Positions 36,008 to 47,161 of a stretch of DNA of 64,000 bases are shown here, piece after piece. The DNA is from Mimachlamys varia (Eukaryota; Mollusca; Bivalvia; Pectinida; Pectinidae): contig OX392527.1 in NCBI GenBank assembly GCA_947623455.1, positions 12,892,001 through 12,956,000 on the forward strand. Reading direction: 5' to 3'. The notes below the pieces were generated by a model, which did not search any database, was not told where the DNA came from, and worked only from the letters and a program-made list of their open reading frames with translations. A program made the position numbers and the translations under genes. Within the stretch, counting starts at the first letter, position 1, and every line of letters begins with the position of its first letter.

Positions 36008-39000
36008 ACAACATCGTTTAGATTTACAATACTGGTATACTGTAGAGTTGTGTTTAGATTTACTATACTGGTATACTGTAAAGTTGTGTTTAGATTTACA
36101 ATACTGGTATACTGTAAAGTTGTGTTTAGATTTACCATACTGGTAAACTTTAAAGTTGTGTTTAGATTTACTATACTGGTATACTGTAGAGTTGTGTTTA
36201 GATTTACTATACCGGTACACTGTAGAGTTGTGTTTAGATTTACTATACTGGTATACTGTAAAGTTGTGTTTAGATTTACCATACTGGTACACTGTAAAGT
36301 TGTGTTTAGATTTACTATACTGGTACACTGTAAAGTTGTGTTTAGATTTACCATACTGGTACACTGTACAAGTTGTGTTTAGATTTACCATACTGGTACA
36401 CTGTAGAGTTGTGTTTAGATTTACTGTACTGGTACACTGTAAAGTTGTGTTTAGATTTACCATACTGGTAAACTTTAAAGTTGTGTTTAGATTTACTATA
36501 CTGGTACACTGTAAAGTTGTGTTTAGATTTACCATACTGGTACACTGTAGAGTTGTGTTTAGATTTACTGTACTGGTACACTGTAAAGTTGTGTTTAGAT
36601 TTACCATACTGGTACACTGTAAAGTTGTGTTTAGATTTACTATACTGGTACACTGTAAAGTTGTGTTTAGATTTACCATACTGTTAAACAGTAAAGTTGT
36701 GTTTAGATTTACTATACCGGTATACTGTATAGTTGTGTTTAGATTTACTATACCGGTATACAGTAAAGTTGTGTTTAGATTTACTGTACTGGTACACTGT
36801 AAAGTTGTGTTTAGATTTACCATACTGGTACACTGTAAAGTTGTGTTTAGATTTACTATACTGGTATACTGTAAAGTTGTGTTTAGATTTACTATACTGG
36901 TATACTGTAAAGTTGTGTTTAGATTTTCCATACTGGTATACTGTAAAGTTGTGTTTAGATTTACTGTACTGGTACACTGTAAAGTTGTGTTTAGATTTAC
37001 CATACTGGTACACTGTAAAGTTGTGTTTAGATTTACTATACTGGTATACTGTAAAGTTGTGTTTAGATTTACTATACCGGTATACTGTAAAGTTGTGTTT
37101 AGATTTACTATACTGGTATACTGTAAAGTTGTGTTTAGATTTACTGTACTGGTACACTGTAAAGTTGTGTTTAGATTTACTATACCGGTACACTGTAAAG
37201 TTGTGTTTAGATTTACTGTACTGGTACACTGTAAAGTTGTGTTTAGATTTACTATACCGGTAAACAGTAAAGTTGTGTTTAGATTTACTGTACTGGTACA
37301 CTGTAAAGTTGTGTTTAGATTTACTATACTGGTACACTGTAAAGTTGTGTTTAGATTTACTGTACTGATATACTGTAAAGTTGTGTTTAGATTTACTATA
37401 CTGGTACACTGTAAAGTTGTGTTTAGATTTACTATACCGGTATACTGTAAAGTTGTGTTTAGATTTACTGTACTGATATACTGTAAAGTTGTGTTTACAT
37501 TTACTATACTGGTACACTGTAAAGTTGTGTTTAGATTTACTATACTGGTATACTGTAAAGTTGTGTTTAGATTTACTATACCGGTACACTTTAAAGTTGT
37601 GTTTAGATTTACTATACTGTTAAACAGTAAAGTTGTGTTTAGATTTACTATACCGGTATACCGTAAAGTTGTGTTTAGATTTACTATACCGGTATACTGT
37701 AAAGTTGTGTTTAGATTTACTGTACTGGTACACTGTAAAGTTGTGTTTAGATTTACTATACCGGTAAACAGTAAAGTTGTGTTTAGATTTACTATACCGG
37801 TATACTGTATAGTTGTGTTTAGATTTACTGTACTGGTATACTGTAAAGTAGTGTTTAGATTTACTGTACTGGTACACTGTAAAGTTGTGTTTAGATTTAC
37901 TATACTGGTACACTGTAAAGTTGTGTTTAGATTTACTGTACTGATATACTGTAAAGTTGTGTTTAGATTTACTATACTGGTATACTGTAAAGTTGTGTTT
38001 AGATTTACTATACTAGTATACTGTAAAGTTTTGATTAGATTTTCCATACTGGTACACTGTAAAGTTGTGTTTAGATTTACTGTACTGGTATATTGTAAAG
38101 TTGTGTTTAGATTTACTATACTGGTATACTGTAAAGTTGTGTTTAGATTTACTATACCGGTACACTGTATAGTTGTGTTTAGATTTACTATACCGGTACA
38201 CTGTATAGTTGTGTTTAGATTTACTATACCGGTACACTGTAAAGTTGTGTTTAGATTTACTATACTGGTATACTGTAAAGTTGTGTTTAGATTTACTATA
38301 CTGGTATACTGTAAAGTTGTGTTTAGATTTACTATACTGGTATACTGTAAAGTTGTGTTTAGATTTACTATACCGGTACACTGTATAGTTGTGTTTAGAT
38401 TTACTATACCGGTACACTGTAAAGTTGTGTTTAGATTTACTATACTGGTATACTGTAAAGTTGTGTTTAGATTTACTATACTGGTATACTGTAAAGTTGT
38501 GTTTAGATTTACTGTACTGGTATAAGGTAAAGTTGTGTTTAGATTTACTATACCGGTATACTGTAAAGTTGTGTTTAGATTTACTGTACTGATATACTGT
38601 AAAGTTGTGTTTAGATTTACTATACTGGTATAATGTAGAGTTGTGTTTAGATTTACTATACTGGTATACTGTAAAGTTGTGTTTAGATTTACTACACTGG
38701 TACACTGTAAAGTTGTGTTTAGATTTACTACACTGGTACACTGTAAAGTTGTGTTTAGATTTACTGTACTGGTACACTGTAAAGTTGTGTTTAGATTTAC
38801 TGTACCGGTAGACTGTAAAGTTGTGTTTAGATTTACTATACTGGTATAATGTAGAGTTGTGTTTAGATTTACTATACTGGTATACTGTAAAGTTGTGTTT
38901 AGATTTACTACACTGGTACACTGTAAAGTTGTGTTTAGATTTACTGTACCGGTATACTGTAAAGTTGTGTTTAGATTTACTATACTGGTATAATGTAGAG

Positions 39001-40165
39001 TTGTGTTTAGATTTACTATACTGGTACACTGTAAAGTTGTGTTTAGATTTACTGTACCGGTATACTGTAAAGTTGTGTTTAGATTTACTGTTCCGGTATA
39101 CTGTAAAGTTTTGTTTAGATTTACTATACTGGTACACTGTAAAGTTGTGTTTAGATTTACTATACTGGTATAATGTAGAGTTGTGTTTAGATTTACTATA
39201 CTGGTATACTGTAAAGTTGTGTTTAGATTTACTGTACCGGTACACTGTAAAGTTGTGTTTAGATTTACTATACTGGTATACTGTAAAGTTGTGTTTAGAT
39301 TTACTATACTGGTATAATGTAGAGTTGTGTTTAGATTTACTATACTGGTATACTGTAAAGTTGTGTTTAGATTTACTGTACTGGTATACAGTAAAGTTGT
39401 GTTTAAATTTACTATACCGGTATACTGTAAAGTTGTGTTTAGATTTACTATCCTGGTATACTGTAAAGTTGTGTTTAGATTTACCATACTGGTATACTGT
39501 AAAGTTGTGTTTAGATTTACTATACTGGTATAATGTAGAGTTGTGTTTAGATTTACTATACTGGTATACTGTAAAGTTGTGTTTAGATTTACTGTACTGG
39601 TACACTGTAAAGTTGTGTTTAGATTTACAATACTGGTATAATGTAGAGTTGTGTTTAGATTTACTATACTGGTATACTGTATAGTTGTGTTTAGATTTAC
39701 TATACTGGTACACTGTAAAGTTGTGTTTAGATTTACTGTACCGGTATACTGTAAAGTTGTGTTTAGATTTACCATACTGGTATACTGTATAGTTGTGTTT
39801 AGATTTACTATACTGGTACACTGTAAAGTTGTGTTTAGATTTACTATCCTGGTATACTGTAAAGTTGTGTTTAGATTTACCATACTGGTATACTGTAAAG
39901 TTGTGTTTAGATTTACTATACTGGTATAATGTAGAGTTGTGTTTAGATTTACTATACTGGTATACTGTAAAGTTGTGTTTAGATTTACTGTACTGGTACA
40001 CTGTAAAGTTGTGTTTAGATTTACTATACTGGTACACTGTAAAGTTGTGTTTAGATTTACTATACTGGTACACTGTAAAGTTGTGTTTAGATTTACTGTA
40101 CCAGTATACTGTTAAGTTGTTTAGATTAACTATACCGGTATACTGTATAAAGTTGTATTCTTTGC
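36008..40165. repeat. 36-bp minisatellite in intron 8, ~115 copies
   Basis: The longest array in the window: 36-bp units (TGTGTTTAGATTTACTATAC then TGGTATACTGTAAAGT). On the minus strand each reads CTTTACAG|TATACCAGTATAGTAAATCTAAACACAA. The real exon-9 acceptor context, TAAATCTAAACGATGTTGTAG, aligns with TAAATCTAAACACAACTTTACAG of the unit, so the array probably arose from it. Because 36 is a multiple of three and the unit has few stops, several frames on both strands stay open, up to 1293 codons. None is a gene. Confidence 0.96.
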
Positions 40166-40389
40166 ATTTAACAGTGAATTAGGTCGGTATATTTCTCAAA
40201 CAAAAGGTGATAACTTTAACACTGTAAAGTTGAATATGAACAAAGTGTAATTACCATAATTAAAATGTGCATTTGTCAGTATCTAGACATAAATTATTTG
40301 TACATCATGATAGCAATAATTAGAACTGTAAACAAATGGCTAACTGATACCCCCACCACTCCCCATCTTTTGCAATAAATACCTGTATA

Positions 40390-40890
40390 ATAAATAGTGA
40401 CCTGGTTACCATGGCAACAAAACGTCTGCATAAAATAACCTACATGCATATCTAAACATGGTCCCTTACATTCCTATGTAGGTTCATTGAAATTGGTTGA
40501 CTGGTTTAGGAGAAGCTGTCCAGGCAAAATTTTCCAACAAAATCTGTTTTTTTGAGGCTACCATGGCAACCTAAATTTTCAGGAAAAAATGTGCAAGCAT
40601 GTCTATACATTTCTGCAGGAAAACACCCTGCATTCACATTATACACATAGTCCCTAACATTCTCGTTTAGTTACACCGGAATAGATTCACAGGTTTATGA
40701 GGAGTTGTCTGGACAAATTATAGCGACCTGGTTACCAAGGCAACCAAAATTTCGGAAAATAAAACCTGCATACACATCTACATATACTAGTCCATAGCAC
40801 TCCTGTGTAGTTTCATTGAAATCAGTCCAAAGGTTTAAGAGGAGTTGTGGGGACAATATTTTGTCCAGACGGACGAACAGACAAGCAGAT
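40390..40890 (+). repeat. Decayed pearl-like units (third core type)
   Basis: Three degenerate units of ~150-180 bp with 'gacctggttaccatggcaac', 'catgcatatctaaacatggtcccttacattcctatg', 'ggtttaggagaagctgtcc'. They end in ACGGACGAACAGACAAGCAG at ~40868. The same unit occurs at 18940-19130. Neither a 5' AACAAGA start nor a 3' hairpin is seen, so this is a fragment. 40166-40390 is unique. Confidence 0.55.
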
Positions 40891-40960
40891 TCCAGTTAAC
40901 TTCCCATAACTTTGTTGCCAGGTGGTATAAATAACAATATGCTTGTGAAACTATACAAAC

Positions 40961-41122
40961 TCTTTCCAGCTGTCCATATATGGTCTAATCCGACTTGCTG
41001 TAGATCTTCGGTAACAGGACTGTACAGACTGCCACCAATATCCTTACACAGAGCGACAGCCAAGGACCAGGGCAAGGAAAGTCCAGTCTCCAACACTAGG
41101 TGATCATCATTGCCTTTCCAAC
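40961..41122 (-). CDS. Lectin gene exon 8: N-terminal part of CTLD-c
   Basis: Exon of 162 nt if the donor is AAAGA|GTTTGTATAG (weak), phase 1-1. Acceptor TTTCTCTTTAG before 41122. It encodes WKGNDDHLVLETGLSLPWSL, then AVALCKDIGGSLYSPVTEDL and DHIWTAGK, the middle of a C-type lectin fold (helix-2 cysteine, GG.L, WTA core). The usual first cysteine and CP..W start are missing, so this is a short-form CTLD like CTLD-a. Phase and sense fit exon 9. The donor is the least certain junction of the gene. Confidence 0.68.
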
Positions 41123-41139
41123 CTAAAGAGAAATACCAC

Positions 41140-41562
41140 ACACTATATCCCTGTCTATGTCACACACCATGTAATCTTATCCCTGTCTATGTCACACACC
41201 ATGTACTGTAATCCCTTTCTTTGTCACAAACCATGAACTGTAATCCCTGTCTATGTAACACACCATGTACTGTAATCCCTGTCTATGTCACAAACCATGA
41301 ACTGTAATCACTGTCTAAGTCACACACCATGTACTGTAATCCCTGTCTATGTCACACACCATGTACTGTAATCCCTGTCTATGTCACACACCATGTACTG
41401 TAACCCCTGTCTATGTCACACACCATGTATTGTAATCCCTGTCTATGTCACACACCATGTACTGTAACCCCTGTCTATGTCACACACCATGTATTGTAAT
41501 CCCTGTCTATATCACACAACATGTATTGTAATCCCTGTCTATATCACACAACATGTACTGTA
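41140..41562. repeat. 32-bp minisatellite in intron 7, ~13 copies
   Basis: Units of 32 bp (AATCCCTGTCTATGTCACAC then ACCATGTACTGT), beginning ~15 bp upstream of the exon-8 acceptor. No clear copy of the splice junction is seen in the unit. Confidence 0.92.
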
Positions 41563-41564
41563 CA

Positions 41565-41805
41565 AACTTTTTTTTGATGTAGGTCAAAGTTGAAAAAATT
41601 GAGTCACTGTGACCTAATTTTTGTGCATAACACACCGTTTTACCAAGATACATCCAAACCCTAAGTATGAAGTTCTAGGGACTTACAGTATAGGCGATAG
41701 AGTCTGGACAAGATAGCAGAAGGAAGGTCAGAAGGATGGAAAGACGGAAGGACAGACAAACAGAATTCAAAACTTAGCCCCCCCCCCCTTATTTCCTGGA
41801 GGGGT
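41565..41805 (+). mobile_element. 3' part of a decayed HINE-like element
   Basis: 'gtgacctaatttttgtgcataacacaccg', 'gaagttctagggac' and an AGACGGAAGGACAGACAAAC tract are followed by a C-run/G-run hairpin (CCCCCCCTTATTTCCTGGAGGGG). Order and spacing match the 3' ends of the other AACAAGA-type elements. The 5' part is not visible. Confidence 0.45.
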
Positions 41806-41885
41806 ATTAATAAGCTTGATATATGGTAGTTATCAATCTTGATTAAATGATTATGGAAGAATATAACATGATATGTGGAACTTAC

Positions 41886-42038
41886 TTTTTGAACAGTATG
41901 TCATATTGTCTCCTAGCTGACCGACTGTCACAGGGTGGAATGTTGACAACGCGCATATACACATATCATAATACCAACTACATAATGAGAAGCCTCGACA
42001 AGCATCAGTGGCATCACACACACCACCAACAACAGAAC
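41886..42038 (-). CDS. Lectin gene exon 7: EGF-like domain
   Basis: Exon of 153 nt, phase 1-1. Acceptor CACTTTATTACAG before 42038; donor CAAAAA|GTAAGTTCC. Six cysteines: VCDATDAC, FSLC, YYDMCICALS, then MTYC, with C-I-C as in the EGF exons 14 and 15. It is more diverged than those two. Sequon NMT. The first 24 nt of the exon, with the acceptor, are the unit of the adjoining 59-bp array. Confidence 0.8.
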
Positions 42039-43932
42039 CTGTAATAAAGTGATAATGTTTTACCACACATATTTACCACACACATCACCAACAACAGAAC
42101 CTGTAATAAAGTGATAATGTTTACCACATATTTACCACACACATCACCAACAACAAACCTGTAATAAAGTGATAATGTTTACCTCACATATTTACCACAC
42201 ACACCACCAACAACAGAACCTGTAATAAAGTGATAATGTTTACCACATATTTACCACACACATCACCAACAACAGAACCTGTAATAAAGTGATAATGTTT
42301 ACCACATATTTACCACACACATCACCAACAACAGAACCTGTTATAAAGTGATAATGTTTACCACATATTTACCACACACATCACCAACAACAAACCTGTA
42401 ATAAAGTGATAATGTTTACCACATATTTACCACACACATCACCAACAACAGAACCTGTAACAAAGTGATAATGTTTACCACATATTTACCACACACATCA
42501 CCAACAACAGAACCTGTAATAAAGTGATAATGTTTACCACATATTTACCACACACATCACCAACAATAGAACCTGTAACAAAGTGATAATGTTTACCTCA
42601 CATATTTACCACACACATCACCAACAACAGAACCTGTAACAAAGTGATAATGTTTACCACACATATTTACCACACACATCACCAACAACAGAACCTGTAA
42701 TAAAGTGATAATGTTTACCTCACATATTTACCACACACACCACCAACAACAGAACCTGTAACAAAGTGATAATATTTACCACATATTTACCACACACATC
42801 ACCAACAACAGAACCTGTAACAAAGTGATAATGTTTACCACATATTTACCACACACATCACCAACAACAGAACCTGTAATAAAGTGATAATGTTTACCAC
42901 ATATTTACCACACACATCACCAACAACAGAATATGTAACAAAGTGATAATGTTTACCACACATATTTACCACACACATCACCAACAACAGAACCTGTTAT
43001 AAAGTGATAATGTTTACCACATATTTACCACACACATCACCAACAACAGAATATGTAACAAAGTGATAATATTTACCACACATATTTACCACACACACCA
43101 CCAACAACAGAATCTGTAATAAAGTGATAATGTTTACCACACATATTTACCACACCACCAACAACAGAACCTGTAATAAAGTGATAATGTTTACCACACA
43201 TATTTACCACACACATCACCAACAACAGAACCTGTAATAAAGTGATAATGTTTACCACATATTTACCACACACATCACCAAAAACAAACCTGTAACAAAG
43301 TGATAATGTTTACCACATGTATAAACCACACCCATCACCAACAACAGAACCTGTAATAAAGTGATAATGTTTACCACATATTTACCACACACACCACCAA
43401 CAACAGAACCTGTAACAAAGTGATAATGTTTACCACACATGTTTACCACACACATCACCAACAACAGAACCTGTAACAAAGTGATAATGTTTACCACACA
43501 TATTTACCACACACATCACCAACAACAGAACCTGTAATAAAGTGATAATGTTTACCTCACATATTTACCACACACATCACCAACAACAGAACTTGTAACA
43601 AAGTGATAATGTTTACCACATATTTACCACACACATCACCAACAACAGAACCTATAACAAAGTGACAATGTTTACCACATATTAACCACACACATCACCA
43701 ACAACAGAACTTGTAACAAAGTGATAATGTTTACCACATATTTACCACACACATCACCAACAACAGAACCTGTAACAAAGTGATAATGTTTACCACATTT
43801 TTACCACACACACCACCAACAACAGAACCTGTAATAAAGTGATAATATTTACCACACATATTTACCACACATACCACCAACAACAGAACCTGTAATAAAG
43901 TGATAATGTTTACCACACATTTACCAAATATA
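42010..43932. repeat. 59-bp minisatellite copying the exon-7 acceptor, ~32 copies
   Basis: Units of 57-61 bp. On the minus strand each reads TATCACTTTATTACAG|GTTC then TGTTGTTGGTGATGTGTGTG, then GTAAATATGTGGTAAACAT. The real junction is CACTTTATTACAG|GTTCTGT then TGTTGGTGGTGTGTGTG, so the acceptor plus the first 24 nt of exon 7 are copied with one mismatch. Variants TTATTACAG / TTGTTACAG alternate. Each unit also has two GGTAAA strings, so it contains acceptor- and donor-like sites. Confidence 0.94.
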
Positions 43933-43934
43933 TC

Positions 43935-44862
43935 ACACAGTTTTGTAACCACTTCCTGTTTCACAGATATAGGGTAGATTGTCACTATAGATAACAATAC
44001 TCACTTTCTGTTTTACAGATATATGGCAGAGTGTCACTATAGATAACAATACTCACTTCCTGTTTCACAGATATATGGCAGAGTGTCACTATAGATAACA
44101 ATACTCACTTTCTGTTTTACAGATATATAGTAGAGTGTCACTATAGATAAGAATACTCACTTCCTGTTTTACAGATATATAGTAGAGTGTCACTATAGAT
44201 AAGAATACTCACTTCCTGTTTTACAGATAAATGGTAGAGTGTCACTATAGATAAGAATACTCACTTCCTGTTTTACAGATACATGGTAGAGTGTCACTAT
44301 AGATAAGAATACTCACTTCCTGTTTTACAGATATATGGTAGAGTGTCACTATAGATAACAATACTCACTTTCTGTTTTACAGATATATGGTAGTGTCACT
44401 ATAGATAAGAATACTCACTTCCTGTTTTACAGATATATGGCAGAGTGTCACTATAGATAACAATACTCACTTCCTGCTTTACAGATATATGTTAGAGTTT
44501 CACTATAGATAAGAATACTCACTTCCTTTTTTACAGATATATGTTAGAGTGTCACTATATATAAGAATATTCACTTCCTGTTGTACAGATATATGATAGA
44601 GTGTCACTATAGATAAGAATACTCACTTCCTGTTTTACAGATATATGGTAGAGTGTCACTATAGATAAGAAAACTCACTTCCAGTTTTACTGATATATGG
44701 TAGAGTGTCACTATAGATAAGAATACTCACTTCCTGTTTTACAGATATATGGTAGAGTGTCACTATAGATAAAAATACTCACTTCCTGTTTTACTGATAT
44801 ATGGTAGAGTGTCACTATAGATAAGAATACTCACTTCCTGTTTTACAGATATATGGAAGAGT
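43935..44862. repeat. 52-bp minisatellite copying the exon-6 donor, ~17 copies
   Basis: Units of ~52 bp. On the minus strand each reads CCATATATCTGTAAAACAG + GAA|GTGAGTATTC, then TTATCTATAGTGACACTCTA. The exon-6 end reads TTCCATATATCTGTAAAACA + GGAA|GTGAGTATTC, so ~23 exon nt and ~10 intron nt are copied. The strong donor GTGAGT is kept in nearly all units. It abuts the 59-bp array that copies the acceptor of the next exon, so intron 6 is built almost wholly from decoys of its own two ends. Confidence 0.94.
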
Positions 44863-45015
44863 TTCACTACATGAGGTGACATTGTTGTAGAACATTCCTT
44901 GGTCTGTACCCTCCACAAACCTCTCCAGTGTCACACAGCCAACCTGATCTTCACTTCTCTCGTCATACCACCAAAACCTCCTGGCCATATCAAAGTTATG
45001 GGCAAATCTAAAATG
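44835..45015 (-). CDS. Lectin gene exon 6: C-terminal half of CTLD-b
   Basis: Exon of 181 nt, phase 0 in and phase 1 out. Acceptor CATGATTTTCAG before 45015; donor GGAA|GTGAGTATTC. It encodes HFRFAHNFDMARRFWWYDER, then SEDQVGCVTLERFVEGTD, NNVTSCSETLPYICKTG, with the last three CTLD cysteines. Nearer AGs at 44980 do not keep phase with exon 5, which is why this start was chosen. No EPN/QPD. Sequon NVT. Confidence 0.84.
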
Positions 45016-45294
45016 CTGAAAATCATGACTATATATTTAAGCATGCGATTTTTGCCACAGAGTAAAGTAATGTTTCTTTTTTTTAATTAAAGTCCATTTG
45101 AGGAGAACAACTAAGTATCGGGAGACAATCAAAATATTTCAATACTAGTCATTATCATTCATAACATTCAGTTAATATTAAGCTAACATTAGAGCTACAT
45201 TTACTAATAAATATCCACACTACTTTTAATCATTTACATTCCAATATCAACACTCTCTTTTACAAATTTTCAACATATATTGTGTATAAACAAT

Positions 45295-46375
45295 CACAAC
45301 CCCTACTGTACCTCTGTGTTATACTTTCTCACAACCCCTACTGTACCTTTGTATTATAGTTTCTCACAACCCCTACTGTACCTTTGTATTATAGTTTCTC
45401 ACAACCCCTACTGTACCTCTGTGTTATAGTTTCTCACAACCCCTACTGTACCTCTGAGATATAACTTCTCACAACCCCTACTGTACCTCTGAGATATAAC
45501 TTCTCACAACCCCTACTGTACCTCTGAGATATAACTTCTCACAACCCCTACTGTACCTCTGTGTTATAACTTCTCACAACCCCTACTGTACCTCTGTGTC
45601 ATAACTTCTCACAACCCCTACTGTACCTCTGTGTTATAGTTTCTCACAACCCCTACTGTACCTCTGAGATATAACTTCTCACAACCCCTACTGTACCTCT
45701 GAGATATAACTTCTCACAACCCCTACTGTACCTCTGAGATATAACTTCTCACAACCCCTACTGTACCTCTGTGTTATAACTTCTCACAACCCCTACTGTA
45801 CCTCTGTGTTATAACTTCTCACAATCCCTACTGTACCTCTGTGTCATAACTTCTCACAATCCCTACTGTACCTCTGTGTTATAGTTTCTCACAACCCCTA
45901 CTGTACCTGTGTTATACTTTCTCACAATCCCTACTGTACCTCTTTGTTATAGTTTCTCACAATCCCTACTGTACCTCTGTGTTATAACTTCTCACAACCC
46001 CTACTGTACCTTTGTGTTATAGTTTCTCACAATCCCTACTGTACCTCTTTGTTATAGTTTCTCACAACCCCTACTGTACCTATGTGTTATTACTTCTCAC
46101 AACCCCTAATGTACCTCTGTGTTATAGTTTCTTACAATCCCTACTGTACCTCTGTGTTATACTTTCTCACAACCCCTACTGTACCTCTGTGTTATAACTT
46201 CTCACAATCCCTACTGTAACTCTGTGTTATAACTTCTTACAATCCCTACTGTACCTCTGTGTTATAGTTTCTCAGAATCCCTACTGTACCTCTGTTATAG
46301 TTTCTCACAACCCCTACTGTACCTCTGTGTTTAACTTCTCACTATTCTTACTGTACTGTATGTGTGTTATAGTTT
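45295..46375. repeat. 35-bp minisatellite in intron 5, ~30 copies
   Basis: Units of ~35 bp (CTCACAACCCCTACTGTACC then TCTGTGTTATAACTT), with variants GAGATATAACTT and GTGTTATAGTTT arranged in short runs that repeat as a block (45440-45600 and 45650-45800), a sign of segmental copying. It lies in the phase-0 intron that splits CTLD-b. Confidence 0.93.
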
Positions 46376-46532
46376 CTCAATTTTCCATTCTGTACCTCTA
46401 GTTTTAGTTACATAATATATTATTAACACAATTTACAACTTAATTAAACGTAATGGAGAGCTCAGTATTTTGTCACATATTGTGTTATTTCAATGAAGGT
46501 ACTGATACAGATCAAACCAGAAAGAGCTTTAC

Positions 46533-46747
46533 CCCTTCTTTGTTGGTCACCCCTGTCCAGAAGCTGACATTGGCGTGAAAAGTCAAAAGTCGGTTTATAA
46601 ACTCTCTCTCTCGTTTAGACTCCAGGTAGACTGGGAATGCGTTATACTGCTGACATGCTGCCAACTGGTCCTCCCATATCAGGGGCTCTTCTTTCACCAA
46701 GTAACATTGGAAGCCATACTGTGTCCAGCCTGGCGGACAGGGCTCCG
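46533..46747 (-). CDS. Lectin gene exon 5: N-terminal part of CTLD-b
   Basis: Exon of 215 nt, phase 1 in and phase 0 out. Acceptor TTTGTGTGTCACACAG before 46747; donor GAAGGG|GTAAAGC. A canonical long-form CTLD start, EPCPPGWTQYGFQCYLVKEE, then WEDQLAACQQYNAFPVYLES, FINRLLTFHANVSFWTGV with the WTG core. Sequon NVS. It joins exon 6 (HFRFAHNF) in phase 0, at the same place as exon 12/13 in CTLD-d, so CTLD-b and CTLD-d are likely the closest pair. Confidence 0.88.
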
Positions 46748-47161
46748 CTGTGTGACACACAAACAACAGTAGTATAAATGGATTTATAGCAAACAATCAC
46801 GCTCAACATGCATGGTTATAATCTTTATCTGTTACACAAGTGATTGCTGAAGTAACAGCGACATGTACAGGTCCGCTTACTAGCCTCCACTAGAGGGAAT
46901 TTCCATTTATTCAAGCAATAGGGTGTCAAACCCTATGGTATGATTTCTATGTCACCCCTAGAATATTTTTTATGAAAAGATTATTTTACACAATCAATAT
47001 ATGATTTTATGTGACGTTTCCATGACTAGTATATGTACCCTGTCATCTTCATGAAACTAATGACAAACAAAGCGTTTGCACACAACAGGTGTAAATTTTG
47101 CACGAGTTGGGAAATGACAAATCCGTCACTTCGCCTACACTGTTAGAAGTATTTACATAAT
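46748..47161. other. Unique part of intron 4
   Basis: Single-copy sequence with no recognisable element, exon or RNA. Confidence 0.45.
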
